From positions 813,501-877,500 of the forward strand of contig NZ_JAOVZQ010000001.1 of NCBI RefSeq assembly GCF_026619435.1: 64,000 bases of DNA, read 5' to 3'. Source of the DNA: Hoeflea ulvae. GTDB lineage: Bacteria > Pseudomonadota > Alphaproteobacteria > Rhizobiales > Rhizobiaceae. The translations under genes and the position numbers were made by a program. The notes beneath the pieces are model-generated. The model was not told where the DNA came from and made no database searches. It saw only the letters and a program-made list of their open reading frames with translations. Shown here in pieces: positions 9,193-17,867 of the stretch. The stretch's first letter is position 1, and each line of letters starts with the position of its first letter.

Positions 9193-9998
9193 TCCGGTCT
9201 CCCTTTACATTCCTTGGCGGCAAGAGCGGCGGCGACGGCACCGATGTGTCGGTCTCGACCAGCGAATCCCGCTATGACGGCACCCTGATCGCCCGCAATC
9301 TGACCAAGTCCTACAAGTCACGCCGGGTGGTCGACGGCGTCTCGCTCGGCGTCCGCCGCGGCGAAGCGGTCGGGCTGCTGGGCCCCAATGGTGCGGGCAA
9401 GACCACCTGTTTCTACATGATCACCGGACTGGTGCCGGTTGATGCCGGCTCGATCGAAATCGACGGCCATGATGTGTCCGAGCTTCCGATGTACCGCCGC
9501 GCCCGGCTTGGCGTCGGCTATCTGCCGCAGGAAGCCTCGATCTTCCGTGGCCTCAGCGTCGAGGCCAATATCCGCGCCGTGCTGGAAGTCGTCGAGAAGA
9601 ACCGGGCCGGGCGCGAGGAAAAGCTCGACAGCCTTCTGTCCGAGTTCCACATCTCGCATTTGCGCAAGGCGCCGTCGATCTCGCTCTCCGGCGGCGAGCG
9701 ACGCCGGCTGGAAATTGCCCGGGCGCTGGCCTCCGATCCGACCTTCATGCTGCTCGACGAGCCCTTTGCCGGCGTCGACCCGATCGCGGTCGCCGATATC
9801 CAGGATCTGGTCCGGCACCTGACCCGCCGCGGCATCGGCGTGCTGATCACCGATCACAATGTGCGCGAAACGCTTGGCCTGATCGACCGCGCCTATATCA
9901 TGAATGCCGGCGTGCTGCTGACCCATGGCCGCCCCTCCGAGGTGGTGGCCCATCCGGAAGTGCGCAGGCTTTATCTCGGCGAGCAGTTTTCGCTCTGA
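9189..9998 (+). CDS. lptB: LPS export ABC transporter ATPase LptB
   Basis: The 269-residue ABC ATPase powers LPS extraction with LptFG. It shows Walker A GPNGAGKTT (65-73), signature ISLSGGERRRLEIARAL, Walker B FMLLDEPFAGVDP and the H-loop ITDHNVRETL. The start is GTG at 9189, overlapping the lptA stop. About 30 residues precede the usual LptB start, a feature also seen in other rhizobial homologues. Placement directly upstream of rpoN is the classical proteobacterial order. Confidence 0.95.
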   Translation: MIRSPFTFLGGKSGGDGTDVSVSTSESRYDGTLIARNLTKSYKSRRVVDGVSLGVRRGEAVGLLGPNGAGKTTCFYMITGLVPVDAGSIEIDGHDVSELPMYRRARLGVGYLPQEASIFRGLSVEANIRAVLEVVEKNRAGREEKLDSLLSEFHISHLRKAPSISLSGGERRRLEIARALASDPTFMLLDEPFAGVDPIAVADIQDLVRHLTRRGIGVLITDHNVRETLGLIDRAYIMNAGVLLTHGRPSEVVAHPEVRRLYLGEQFSL

Positions 9999-10315
9999 AC
10001 CACCGGGCGCTCGCTCCGGTCGCGCAAGCCAAACCGGGCATTTTTACCCTGTTGCCAAAGCCTGACTTGACCAAACGTGAGAAAAAAGCAATTTTCGGGC
10101 CAGTTGGCCGACAGGGTGCCCCTTTGGGCGCTCCGATCCGGAGAGAGTGACAGGCGGGTTTACCGCTGACCAGATCCGGGCCGGCCTGCTGCATGGTTGA
10201 ATGGGCCGGTGTCGGACCAGGATGAAAATCATGCTCTGGTATTAAGTTGTTATGGCAGTTCTGGCGTGTCCCTTCGGATGCGGCGCCTGTTGTAGCGGGG
10301 GAGCAGTGCGTATTC
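9999..10315 (+). other. Intergenic region upstream of rpoN
   Basis: This 317-base stretch separates lptB from rpoN. It presumably holds the rpoN promoter. I see no open frame that fits a protein and no clear terminator or sigma-54 consensus. The rpoN ribosome-binding site (GGGGGAG) lies at its end. Confidence 0.5.
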
Positions 10316-11878
10316 ATGGCCTTGTCCGCCGGACTTCAATTGCGTCAAAGCCAGTCGCTGGTGATGACGCCGCAATTGATGCAGTCGATCCGGCTGCTGC
10401 AATTCAGTCATGTCGAATTGACCCATTTCATCGAGCAGGAGGTGGAGCGCAATCCGCTGCTCGAGCTGGTTACCGCGGAAACCGACAGGGCCGAGGCCGC
10501 CTCCGATCCGTTGCGCGAACAGCCCGCGGAGCAGGCCTCGGACGGCGAAGCTGGCGCAGGCGGGGAGGATGCGGCCTGGACTGCATCGGCCGAAAGCCAG
10601 GCCGAGCGCATGACCTCCGAGATCGATTCCCGCTACGAGAACGTGTTTCCCGACGATCATGGCGTCGAGCGGGTGGATGCGCCCGAATTCATCGACAACT
10701 GGAAGTCGATGCCCGGCAGCGATGGCGGCCATGCCAGCGAAGGCTATGATCTCGACGATTTTGCCGCCCGCGCGCCAACCCTGCGCGATCACGTCACCGA
10801 ACAGATCGCGCTGACCTTCGCAGATCCCGCCGAACGGCTGATCGCCACCGAGCTCGCCGATCTGCTTGATGCCGCCGGTTACCTGGCCGGGGACCTGGCC
10901 GAGGTTGTCGACAGGCTCGGCGCCGATCCGCTTCAGGTCGAGGCGGTGCTGGCCAGGCTTCAGGACTCCGAGCCCGCCGGGCTGTTTGCCCGCACTTTGG
11001 GCGAATGCCTGGCGCTGCAACTGGCGCGCAAGAACAGGCTCGATCCGGCGATGGAGGCACTGTTGGGCAATCTTGAACTGCTGGCGCGCCGCGATTTTGC
11101 CTCGCTGACGCGGCTGTGCGGCGTCGACGAGGAAGACCTGCTCGAGATGATGGCGGAGATCCGCGCGCTCGACCCCAAGCCCGGCACACGCTTTGAGACC
11201 GGCTCGAGCGAGATGGTGGTGCCCGATGTCTCGGTGCGGCCGTCATCCGATGGTGGCTGGAATGTCGAGCTCAATCCCGAGACCCTGCCGCGGGTGCTGG
11301 TCAACCAGACCTATTTCGCCACCGTATCGGGCAAGATGGCCAAGAATGTTGCAGGGCAGGACTTTCTCAGCGAGTGCCTGCAGACGGCCAACTGGCTGGC
11401 GCGATCGCTCGATCAGCGCGCCCGGACCATCATGAAGGTGGCGAGCGAGATTGTCCGTCAGCAGGACGCTTTCCTGCTGCATGGCGTCGATCATCTGCGC
11501 CCGCTCAATCTCAAGGCTGTGGCCGAGGCCATCGGCATGCATGAATCCACGGTCAGCCGCGTCACCTCGAACAAATACATGATCACCCCGCGCGGCGTGT
11601 TCGAGCTGAAATATTTCTTCACGGTCTCCATCGCCTCGGCCGAGGCCGGCGGCGACGCCCATTCGGCCGAATCGGTGCGCCACCGCATCCGTGTTCTGGT
11701 CGAGCAGGAAGCCCCCGAAGCGGTTCTGTCCGACGATGATCTGGTCAATATGCTCAAGCAATCCGGCATCGAGATCGCCCGGCGCACCGTGGCGAAATAC
11801 CGTGAGGCGATGGCAATTCCGTCCTCGGTGCACCGCCGCCGGGAAAAACGCGCCAGGGCCCGCGCCGCGGCGGTTTGA
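10316..11878 (+). CDS. rpoN: RNA polymerase sigma-54 factor RpoN
   Basis: The 520-residue protein is a full sigma-54. The N-terminal region I begins LRQSQSLVMTPQLMQSIRLL, the glutamine-rich part contacted by enhancer-binding ATPases. An acidic region II follows, then the core-binding domain, the helix-turn-helix (LKAVAEAIGMHESTVSRVT) and the RpoN box ARRTVAKYRE at about 488-497, which reads the -24 element. The ATG at 10316 lies eight bases after a GGGGAG site; a longer in-frame start at 10247 adds residues unlike the family. Immediately downstream is a perfect sigma-54 promoter facing back into this gene, suggesting autoregulation by antisense transcription. Confidence 0.97.
   Translation: MALSAGLQLRQSQSLVMTPQLMQSIRLLQFSHVELTHFIEQEVERNPLLELVTAETDRAEAASDPLREQPAEQASDGEAGAGGEDAAWTASAESQAERMTSEIDSRYENVFPDDHGVERVDAPEFIDNWKSMPGSDGGHASEGYDLDDFAARAPTLRDHVTEQIALTFADPAERLIATELADLLDAAGYLAGDLAEVVDRLGADPLQVEAVLARLQDSEPAGLFARTLGECLALQLARKNRLDPAMEALLGNLELLARRDFASLTRLCGVDEEDLLEMMAEIRALDPKPGTRFETGSSEMVVPDVSVRPSSDGGWNVELNPETLPRVLVNQTYFATVSGKMAKNVAGQDFLSECLQTANWLARSLDQRARTIMKVASEIVRQQDAFLLHGVDHLRPLNLKAVAEAIGMHESTVSRVTSNKYMITPRGVFELKYFFTVSIASAEAGGDAHSAESVRHRIRVLVEQEAPEAVLSDDDLVNMLKQSGIEIARRTVAKYREAMAIPSSVHRRREKRARARAAAV
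11844..11865 (-). terminator. Terminator-like hairpin antisense to the rpoN 3' end
   Basis: On the minus strand a 5-bp stem GCGCG/CGCGT with an 8-base loop is followed at once by TTTTT (11848-11844). It lies about 60 bases downstream of the expected start of the leftward sigma-54 promoter. The stem is short and inside conserved rpoN codons, so chance is possible. Confidence 0.35.
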
Positions 11879-11916
11879 GACCTGCTCGTCAATCGCCTGA
11901 ATTCATTGTCTAATTA

Positions 11917-11933
11917 AGCAAGAGCCGTGCCAA
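11917..11933 (-). promoter_or_regulatory. Sigma-54 (-24/-12) promoter directed into rpoN (antisense)
   Basis: Read leftward, the sequence is TTGGCACGGCTCTTGCT. It matches every fixed position of the sigma-54 consensus YTGGCACGRNNNTTGCW. The GG and GC dinucleotides are exactly 10 bases apart. Transcription would start near 11906 and run antisense into rpoN, whose stop is at 11876-11878. No gene on the minus strand explains it. Confidence 0.75.
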
Positions 11934-11935
11934 AC

Positions 11936-11964
11936 TTGACAGGATGGGCGTGCAGGCGTAGAAG
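11936..11964 (+). promoter_or_regulatory. Sigma-70-like promoter for hpf
   Basis: A perfect TTGACA (11936-11941), a 17-base spacer and TAGAAG (11959-11964) face hpf. This would give a leader of about 150 bases. It is back to back with, and three bases from, the leftward sigma-54 promoter, so occupancy of one could hinder the other. Confidence 0.5.
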
Positions 11965-12124
11965 CCGCCCCGCATCGGGCAGGAAAGAAATGCGAGCCCG
12001 GGCAGGCGGTTCTGTCAAGCGAATTATTGCTTGGATCGGAGCGAATGACCAGCGCCAGACTCTTGGATGAGCGTGCTGCATGGCTTAGACTAAATCCCCA
12101 AGTCAAAAAAAGAAGGGACGATCC

Positions 12125-12697
12125 ATGAGCGTTCGAGTGTCGGGAAAACATATGGAAATCGGCGAGTCTTTCCGGACCCGCATCGAGGACCATATCACAG
12201 GTGCGGTCCGCAAATATTATGATGGCGGCTTTTCAAGCCAGGTCATCGTCGAGAAGTCCGGGTCGCGATTCAAGGCAGATTGCAAGATTCACCTGGACAC
12301 CGGTGTCATCCTGCATGCGACCGGGGAAGCCCAGGATCCGCAGCCAGCCTTTGATGCCTCGGCCGAACGTGTGGAAAAGCGCCTGCGCCGCTACAAGCGC
12401 CGCCTCAAGGATCACCATGCCAACAACCAGCAGGCACAGGCCGAGCTGGCTTACGCGGTGGTGGATGCGGAAGGCGACGATGCCGGCGAAGTGCCGGACG
12501 ACTATTCTCCGGCGATCATTGCCGAAAGCACCAAGCAGCTGGTCACCATGAGCGTGGCCAATGCGGTGATGGCGCTGGACATGACCGATGAACGGATCCT
12601 GATGTTCCGCAACGCGGGCAATGATGCACTCAATGTCGTGTATCGCCGTGATGACGGTAACATCGGCTGGATCGATGCTGGCGGGAACAAAGCCTGA
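12125..12697 (+). CDS. hpf: Ribosome hibernation-promoting factor, long form
   Basis: The 190-residue protein has the N-terminal S30AE/YfiA domain (residues 1-105, basic stretch KRLRRYKRRLKDHH). It also has the C-terminal dimerisation domain of long HPF (MSVANAVMALDMTDERILMFRNAG, about 135-190). Long HPF joins two 70S ribosomes into an inactive 100S particle in stationary phase. Its place between rpoN and ptsN is the standard sigma-54 cluster, where it was once called sigma-54 modulation protein. An AAGGGACG site precedes the ATG. Confidence 0.95.
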   Translation: MSVRVSGKHMEIGESFRTRIEDHITGAVRKYYDGGFSSQVIVEKSGSRFKADCKIHLDTGVILHATGEAQDPQPAFDASAERVEKRLRRYKRRLKDHHANNQQAQAELAYAVVDAEGDDAGEVPDDYSPAIIAESTKQLVTMSVANAVMALDMTDERILMFRNAGNDALNVVYRRDDGNIGWIDAGGNKA

Positions 12698-12832
12698 CAG
12701 CGTCGAGTTGTAAACGATAAGGGCGTGCAGGCCGTTGCCGGCCGGAACGAACCGGGACCGAAACGGTCTGCAGCCTTGACGATGACGCGATTTATGAGGC
12801 CCGCAATGTGGGCCCGGAACAAGGAACGTAAC

Positions 12833-13297
12833 ATGGCGCTTGCTGATCTGATTGCGCAGAACTCTGTTCTGCCCGCGCTCAAAGCAAACTCCAAGAAACA
12901 GCTTTTGCAGGAACTGGCGGCCAAGGCCTCGGAAGTCACGGGACTTTCCGAGCGCGAGGTGTTCGACGTCATTCTCCAGCGCGAACGGCTTGGATCGACA
13001 GGCGTGGGAAATGGCATCGCCATCCCGCATGGCAAGCTCTCGACGCTCGATCATATCGTCGGCGTATTCGCACGTCTCGATCATCCGGTCGAGTTCGAAG
13101 CGCTCGACGATCAGCCTGTCGATCTGGTGTTTCTGCTGCTTGCGCCCGAAGGTGCGGGTGCCGATCACCTCAAGGCCCTGTCGCGGATTGCCCGGGTGAT
13201 GCGCGACAGCGAGATGGTCGCGAAACTGCGCGCCACCGACAATGCCGCGTCGCTCTATGCGTTCCTGACACAAGAGCCCGCCTCCAACGCGGCCTGA
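12833..13297 (+). CDS. ptsN: Nitrogen-regulatory PTS EIIA protein PtsN
   Basis: The 154-residue protein is an EIIA-Ntr of the nitrogen phosphotransferase system. The phosphorylated histidine is His66 in NGIAIPHGKL. It takes phosphate from PtsP/NPr and signals nitrogen and potassium state rather than transporting sugar. The ATG at 12833 has an AAGGA site seven bases upstream; longer in-frame starts add non-family residues. It lies 135 bases after hpf, in the usual rpoN-hpf-ptsN order. Confidence 0.95.
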   Translation: MALADLIAQNSVLPALKANSKKQLLQELAAKASEVTGLSEREVFDVILQRERLGSTGVGNGIAIPHGKLSTLDHIVGVFARLDHPVEFEALDDQPVDLVFLLLAPEGAGADHLKALSRIARVMRDSEMVAKLRATDNAASLYAFLTQEPASNAA

Positions 13298-14320
13298 CCT
13301 GCCGGCCGGCGGTTATGTCTATGCAGGCGGCGTGACAGCGCTGAAGCCGCGCAGAAGGTCGGCTCCGGCCCGGTGCCCTCGCCAAGCGTGATGCGGTCCG
13401 GCTACCCTGCCTGCCTCCCGACAATCTCTCTCCCTTATACGGCCAAGCGGTCGCGACGCGTTGCGCCTGAGCCGTCAACAGCGGTGCGCGACATGCGCCC
13501 TGCGCCGTGCTGCGCGGCTCGCCAACATTCGATTGAGCTTGGAATAGATACTGCATACTTTCGAATGATTCCGAATTATCGCGAAATACACGTTTGGGCT
13601 GCGGCGGGTGATTTTTTCTGGCTCCGCGCGGGTTGAGCGCCGTCCGGATGGCGGTGCCGGGGGCAAGTCGCCAATCAACCGCAGAAAGTCCCAATGCCCC
13701 TGCGTCATTCTTTCCAGTGCGGCTGTGGAGATTTCCGCAACGGTTCAATCTCGCACTGTTTTCAAGGGTTTCCAGCGATCGCCTCGGTGTTGCAGCACCG
13801 TGCCGATTGCTCGCGATCAAAGCTCCGGCTGAGCGTAGAACGGCAGCGGACTGTAGAAAATTTGTGTTGTGCTCTTGTCAGATCGAAATTCTGGGGTAAA
13901 ACTCAATAAACGAAAACAAACAAAAACAAAGTATAGATAATATCTAGAGTAATCGGAAGCGCTGGCGTGGATCTGTGGCATGAGTCCGGGACCGGTCGGC
14001 CGAATGCTTCTGATTTCAACCGGCCAACCTGACCGTGCCTGGTGCCGCGGACAGGTGCTGCCGACCGCATCTGAGTGAGTGCATGCGCATAGGGAGAAAC
14101 TCGGCGACGCTGGACCGGAACCGTACTTTCAGATTCCGCATCTCGACCCGGCTCCTGTCATGGGGCGGGCGCGGACATGAAGGCGACAATCTACCGGCGG
14201 GCCGATGTCGCGTGCGCTCATGGCCGAAGAAGCAAGGGTCGTTTGGAGGAGACACAAGGCCGCGACCCGTCGACTGGACTTTAATGCCGGTAGACCCGGC
14301 AATCCTTGGAGGAGGAAACA
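13298..14320. other. 1-kb gene-free region upstream of the ABC transporter operon
   Basis: No frame here resembles a protein; the open frames are patchy and in conflict. From about 13855 to 13955 the DNA becomes markedly AT-rich (runs of aaac and aaaac) against a GC-rich background. Within it are a perfect dyad TAGATA-A-TATCTA (13934-13946), a possible TTGTCA/TAAAAC promoter pair with 16-base spacing (13875-13902), and a GGAAGCGCTGGC string near 13955 resembling a LacI-family operator. It probably holds the promoter and operator of the transporter operon. A noncoding RNA is possible but not shown. Confidence 0.45.
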
Positions 14321-15265
14321 ATGATCCGTAGAAAATTTCTTCAGGCAACCGCGCTTGCTGCGGGCGCAATGCTGATGTCGTTCCAGGCCATGGCCGCAGA
14401 TCTCAAGGGCGCCATCGTCGTCATGGACCTGACCACCAATGCATTCCAGATTGAAATGGCCGACCAGGCCGTGGCCTATGGCAAGGAAGTCGGCGTCGAC
14501 ATCCAGCGCTATGCGCCGGCCGGGTCGTTTGGCGACTATGAAGGCCAGATCTCGATCATCGAGAACCTGATCACCAAGAACACCGACATCATCATCCTGG
14601 TCGCCGGCCACACCACCGCGCTGGTGCCGGTGGTCAAGAAGGCGATGAAGGCCGGGGTCGCCGTGGTCAATATGGACAACCGGCTCAACACCACCGACAT
14701 GGTGGCCTATGTCGGCGTCGACAACGGCCAGGGCGGCAAGATGGCGGTGGACTACATCGCCAAGCGGCTTGGCGGCATCGGCAAGATCGCGCTGATCCAG
14801 GGCGAGACCGGAAACCCGGTGCAGATCCTGCGGACCAAGGGCTTTGAGCTGGGCGCGCTGGTGCATCCCGGTCTCGAGGTTGCAGCCCAGCAGGGCGCGC
14901 ACTGGACCGAGGAAGAAGGCCTGAAAGTGATGGAGGACATACTCCAGTCGCATCCGGATCTCGACGGCGTCTTCGGCGAGTCCGACAATCTGGCCGTTGG
15001 TGCGGCCCGCGCTGCGGCATCTGCCGGCAAAACCGACATCGTGATTGTCGGCTATGACGGCCAGCAAGGCGGCTACGAGGCGATCAAGAAGGGCGATGTG
15101 GCTGCCACAATCCGCATGGATGCGCGCAAGATGGTTGAGCTGAGCATCGATGCGGCGTTGAAATACATCGCCAACGGCAAGACCACCGAGGGCATTGATC
15201 CGGAGACCTATATCGCTCCGGAGCTCGTCACCGCTGCCGAGGTTGACCAGTACATCACCAACTGA
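14321..15265 (+). CDS. Ribose-type ABC transporter substrate-binding protein
   Basis: The 314-residue precursor has a twin-arginine-like signal (MIRRKFLQATALAAG) cut near QAMAA. It then has the two-lobed periplasmic-binding fold of the RbsB class (cluster B): LKGAIVVMDLTTNAFQIEM, AGHTTALVPVVKKAMKAG, VFGESDNLAVGAARAA, VIVGYDGQQGG. A GGAGGAGG site precedes the ATG at 14321. It heads an operon with the ATPase and permease genes. The ligand is inferred as ribose, another pentose or a nucleoside, from family and from the nearby nucleoside hydrolase and ribokinase. Confidence 0.9.
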   Translation: MIRRKFLQATALAAGAMLMSFQAMAADLKGAIVVMDLTTNAFQIEMADQAVAYGKEVGVDIQRYAPAGSFGDYEGQISIIENLITKNTDIIILVAGHTTALVPVVKKAMKAGVAVVNMDNRLNTTDMVAYVGVDNGQGGKMAVDYIAKRLGGIGKIALIQGETGNPVQILRTKGFELGALVHPGLEVAAQQGAHWTEEEGLKVMEDILQSHPDLDGVFGESDNLAVGAARAAASAGKTDIVIVGYDGQQGGYEAIKKGDVAATIRMDARKMVELSIDAALKYIANGKTTEGIDPETYIAPELVTAAEVDQYITN

Positions 15266-15365
15266 CCCTTCCGGGAAACGCCGGCGGGGATTCCGCCGGC
15301 TCATGTGTTGGAAGCCCTTCGACGGGATTGAAGGGCTTCCGCCTGTCTCTGTCTGGAGGGGTTGG

Positions 15366-16856
15366 ATGGGAATTTTGCTTGAAGTCACCGGCCTGTCGAA
15401 AAGCTTTCCCGGTGTGCGTGCGCTGGACAATGTCGATTTCGATCTTGTCGAGGGCGAGGTCCATGCGCTGCTGGGGGAAAACGGCGCCGGCAAATCGACC
15501 CTGGTGAAAATCATCACTGGCGCCTATCGCAGGGACGAGGGCGCCATGCGGCTCAACGGCAAGCCGGTGGACTTTCACACCCCGTCCGAAGCCCAGCAGG
15601 CCGGCATCGGCGGCATCTATCAGGAATTCTCGCAGGTCAATGCGCTCACCGTTGCCGAAAACATCTTTCTCGGTGCCTATCCGATGCGCCGTTTTGGCAT
15701 TGATTGGACCGCGATCAACCGCGAGTCGGCCAGGTTGCTCGAGCAGTTTGGCGTCGATGCGAATCCCACCGACAAGCTCTCCACCCTCGGCGTCGCCACA
15801 AGGCAGATGATCGAGATCCTCAAGGTGGTGCATCGCGAAAACCTCAAGATCCTGATCATGGACGAGCCGACCTCGGCCCTGTCGGACGCCGAGACAAGGA
15901 CCCTGTTCGATTTCGTCCGCACCCTGCAATCGATGGGCGTGTCGATCATCTACATTTCCCACCGGCTCGACGAGATCAAGCAGATCTGCAGCCGGATCAC
16001 GGTGTTCAAGAATGGCAGGAAGGTCTGCACCAGCCCGGCGTCGGACATGACCATCGACGACATCGTCACCCAGATGGTTGGAACCGAGCTGAAGGACCAC
16101 TTTCCCGCCAAGAGCAGCCATGCCGGGGACACGACTCTGCGGGTGAGCGATTTTTGCGGCGACGGCTTCCGCAACATCTCTTTCACCTCCCGCCAGGGCG
16201 AGGTGCTCGGCATCACCGGTCTGGTCGGATCCGGCAAGACCGAACTGCTCGAATCGATCTTCGGCGCCCGGAGCGCCGCCTCCGGCCGCCTTGCGCTCGA
16301 TGACCGGCCGATTTCCAACGGCTCGCCCGAGGAGGCGATCGCCAACGGCATCGGGCTGCTGCCCGAAAGCCGCAAGGAGCAGGGACTCAATCTGATCATG
16401 AGTTGCCTCGGGAATATCAGCCTGGCCTCGCTCGACAAGATTGCGCACCCGTTTCTCGATCTGGCTGAAGAAACCCGGGTGGCCGAGGAAAATTTCAACC
16501 GGCTGGAGATCCGGCCCGGCGATCCGCGCAACCGCGTCGTCAATCTGTCCGGTGGCAATCAGCAGAAGATCGTTCTCGCCAAATGGCTGATGCGCGACGC
16601 CAATATATTGATGTTCGATGAACCGACCCGGGGCATCGATGTCGGTGCCAAATTCCAGATCTATTCGCTGATCGTCGAGCTCGCCCGGGCGGGCAAGTCG
16701 GTCATTGTCGCCTCGAGCGAAATCGACGAGGTGATCGGGCTGTGCAACCGGGCGCTGGTGCTGCGCAAGGGAGAGATCGTCAAGGAACTCGCTGGCGATG
16801 AGTTGAACAGCGAGAACGTCGTCTTTTCGATGAGTGGGAGAAAACATGTCCATTAA
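15366..16856 (+). CDS. Ribose-type ABC transporter ATP-binding protein (RbsA class)
   Basis: The 496-residue protein holds two fused ABC ATPase halves. The first has GENGAGKSTLVKIITG and the Walker B region ILIMDEPTSALSDAE. The second has GLVGSGKTELLESIFG, NLSGGNQQKIVLAKWL and MFDEPTRGIDVGAK. The second half has the non-canonical Walker A usual for RbsA/AraG-type proteins. The ATG at 15366 is preceded by TGGAGGGG. Its last 11 bases overlap the permease start. It energises sugar import with its two partner genes. Confidence 0.93.
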   Translation: MGILLEVTGLSKSFPGVRALDNVDFDLVEGEVHALLGENGAGKSTLVKIITGAYRRDEGAMRLNGKPVDFHTPSEAQQAGIGGIYQEFSQVNALTVAENIFLGAYPMRRFGIDWTAINRESARLLEQFGVDANPTDKLSTLGVATRQMIEILKVVHRENLKILIMDEPTSALSDAETRTLFDFVRTLQSMGVSIIYISHRLDEIKQICSRITVFKNGRKVCTSPASDMTIDDIVTQMVGTELKDHFPAKSSHAGDTTLRVSDFCGDGFRNISFTSRQGEVLGITGLVGSGKTELLESIFGARSAASGRLALDDRPISNGSPEEAIANGIGLLPESRKEQGLNLIMSCLGNISLASLDKIAHPFLDLAEETRVAEENFNRLEIRPGDPRNRVVNLSGGNQQKIVLAKWLMRDANILMFDEPTRGIDVGAKFQIYSLIVELARAGKSVIVASSEIDEVIGLCNRALVLRKGEIVKELAGDELNSENVVFSMSGRKHVH

Positions 16857-17784
16857 AGTCCTAGTGGCCGACAGCAAGCAGCAGCTCATTGCCCTGGCTT
16901 GCCTGGTTGCCGTCGTCATCGTGCTCTCCTTCATGTCGGAGTATTTTTTCACCGCCAACAATCTGTTCAACATCGGCAAGCAGGCTTCGATCAATCTGAT
17001 CATCGGCCTAGGCATGACCCTGGTGATCATATCCGCCGGTATCGACCTGTCCGTCGGCTCGCTGCTGGCGCTGACCATCTCGATCATGGCGGTGCTCAAT
17101 GTCGTGCACGGCGTCGATATCGTGATCGCCGGCTCCCTGGCCATCGCTGCAACGGTCTTTGCCGGCATGATCAACGGTATCGTCATCCAGTATGGCAAGG
17201 TTCCGGCCTTCATCACCACGCTTGGCATGATGGGCGTGGCGCGCGGCGTCGTGCTGCTGATTTCCCGCGGCAATCCGTCAATGTCGTTTCCCGAGGAATT
17301 CCTCTGGATCGCCGACGGGCTGGTGCTGGGCATTCCCTTTCCGATCTTCCTGTCGATCGTTATCGCCATTCTGGTGTCGCTGCTTTTAAAATACACCCGT
17401 CTCGGCCGCAGCATCTATGCGATCGGCGGCAATGAGGAAGCCGCGCGCCTGTCCGGCATCAACATCGCCTATGTCCGGATCGCCACCTATACGCTGAGCG
17501 GATTGTGCTGCGCGCTCGGGGGCATCATCTATGCCGCGCGCGTCGGCGCCGCGCCGCCATCCGCCGGAATCGGCTATGAGCTCAACGCGATTGCGGCCGT
17601 CATCATTGGCGGCACGGCACTCAATGGCGGCCAGGGCAAGGTTTCGGGCACGGTGATCGGCGCGCTGCTGATGGCGGTCATCGCCAATGGTCTCAACATC
17701 ATCGAGGTCGACCCCTATTGGCAGAGCATCGTCATCGGCGCGATCATCGTCATCGCGGTGATGTTTTCGAACCTGCGAAAATAA
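16846..17784 (+). CDS. Ribose-type ABC transporter permease (RbsC class)
   Basis: The 312-residue inner-membrane protein has about eight to ten hydrophobic segments. The family signatures are LIIGLGMTLVIISAGIDLSV, ARLSGINIAYVRIATYTLSG and ELNAIAAVIIGGTALNGGQG. It forms the channel of the importer as a homodimer. The start overlaps the end of the ATPase gene by 11 bases. The operon carries only one permease gene, as is normal for the ribose type. A strong hairpin follows 19 bases after the stop. Confidence 0.93.
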   Translation: MSIKVLVADSKQQLIALACLVAVVIVLSFMSEYFFTANNLFNIGKQASINLIIGLGMTLVIISAGIDLSVGSLLALTISIMAVLNVVHGVDIVIAGSLAIAATVFAGMINGIVIQYGKVPAFITTLGMMGVARGVVLLISRGNPSMSFPEEFLWIADGLVLGIPFPIFLSIVIAILVSLLLKYTRLGRSIYAIGGNEEAARLSGINIAYVRIATYTLSGLCCALGGIIYAARVGAAPPSAGIGYELNAIAAVIIGGTALNGGQGKVSGTVIGALLMAVIANGLNIIEVDPYWQSIVIGAIIVIAVMFSNLRK

Positions 17785-17803
17785 CGCAGTCCGCAAACGC
17801 AAA

Positions 17804-17835
17804 AAGACCGCATCGGGCAGGCCTGATGCGGTCTT
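17804..17835. terminator. Bidirectional intrinsic terminator
   Basis: A perfect 11-bp stem AAGACCGCATC/GATGCGGTCTT encloses a 10-base loop between converging genes. On the minus strand the stem runs into TTTTT (stem plus flank), so it is a classical terminator for the DUF1150 gene. On the plus strand the T-run is absent, so it is weaker for the permease gene. Confidence 0.8.
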
Positions 17836-17867
17836 CATGAATTCGTGGGCGAAGCAGTGCTCTGCCG

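Noticed and set aside
13170..13820. 216-residue minus-strand open frame in the 1-kb gap
   Set aside because: Its composition is Arg/Ala/Ser/Pro-biased and patternless, it overlaps the end of ptsN, and no motif is visible.
15255..17414. 719-residue minus-strand open frame opposite the ABC transporter genes
   Set aside because: It is antisense to genuine Walker-motif and permease sequences and has no recognisable domain.
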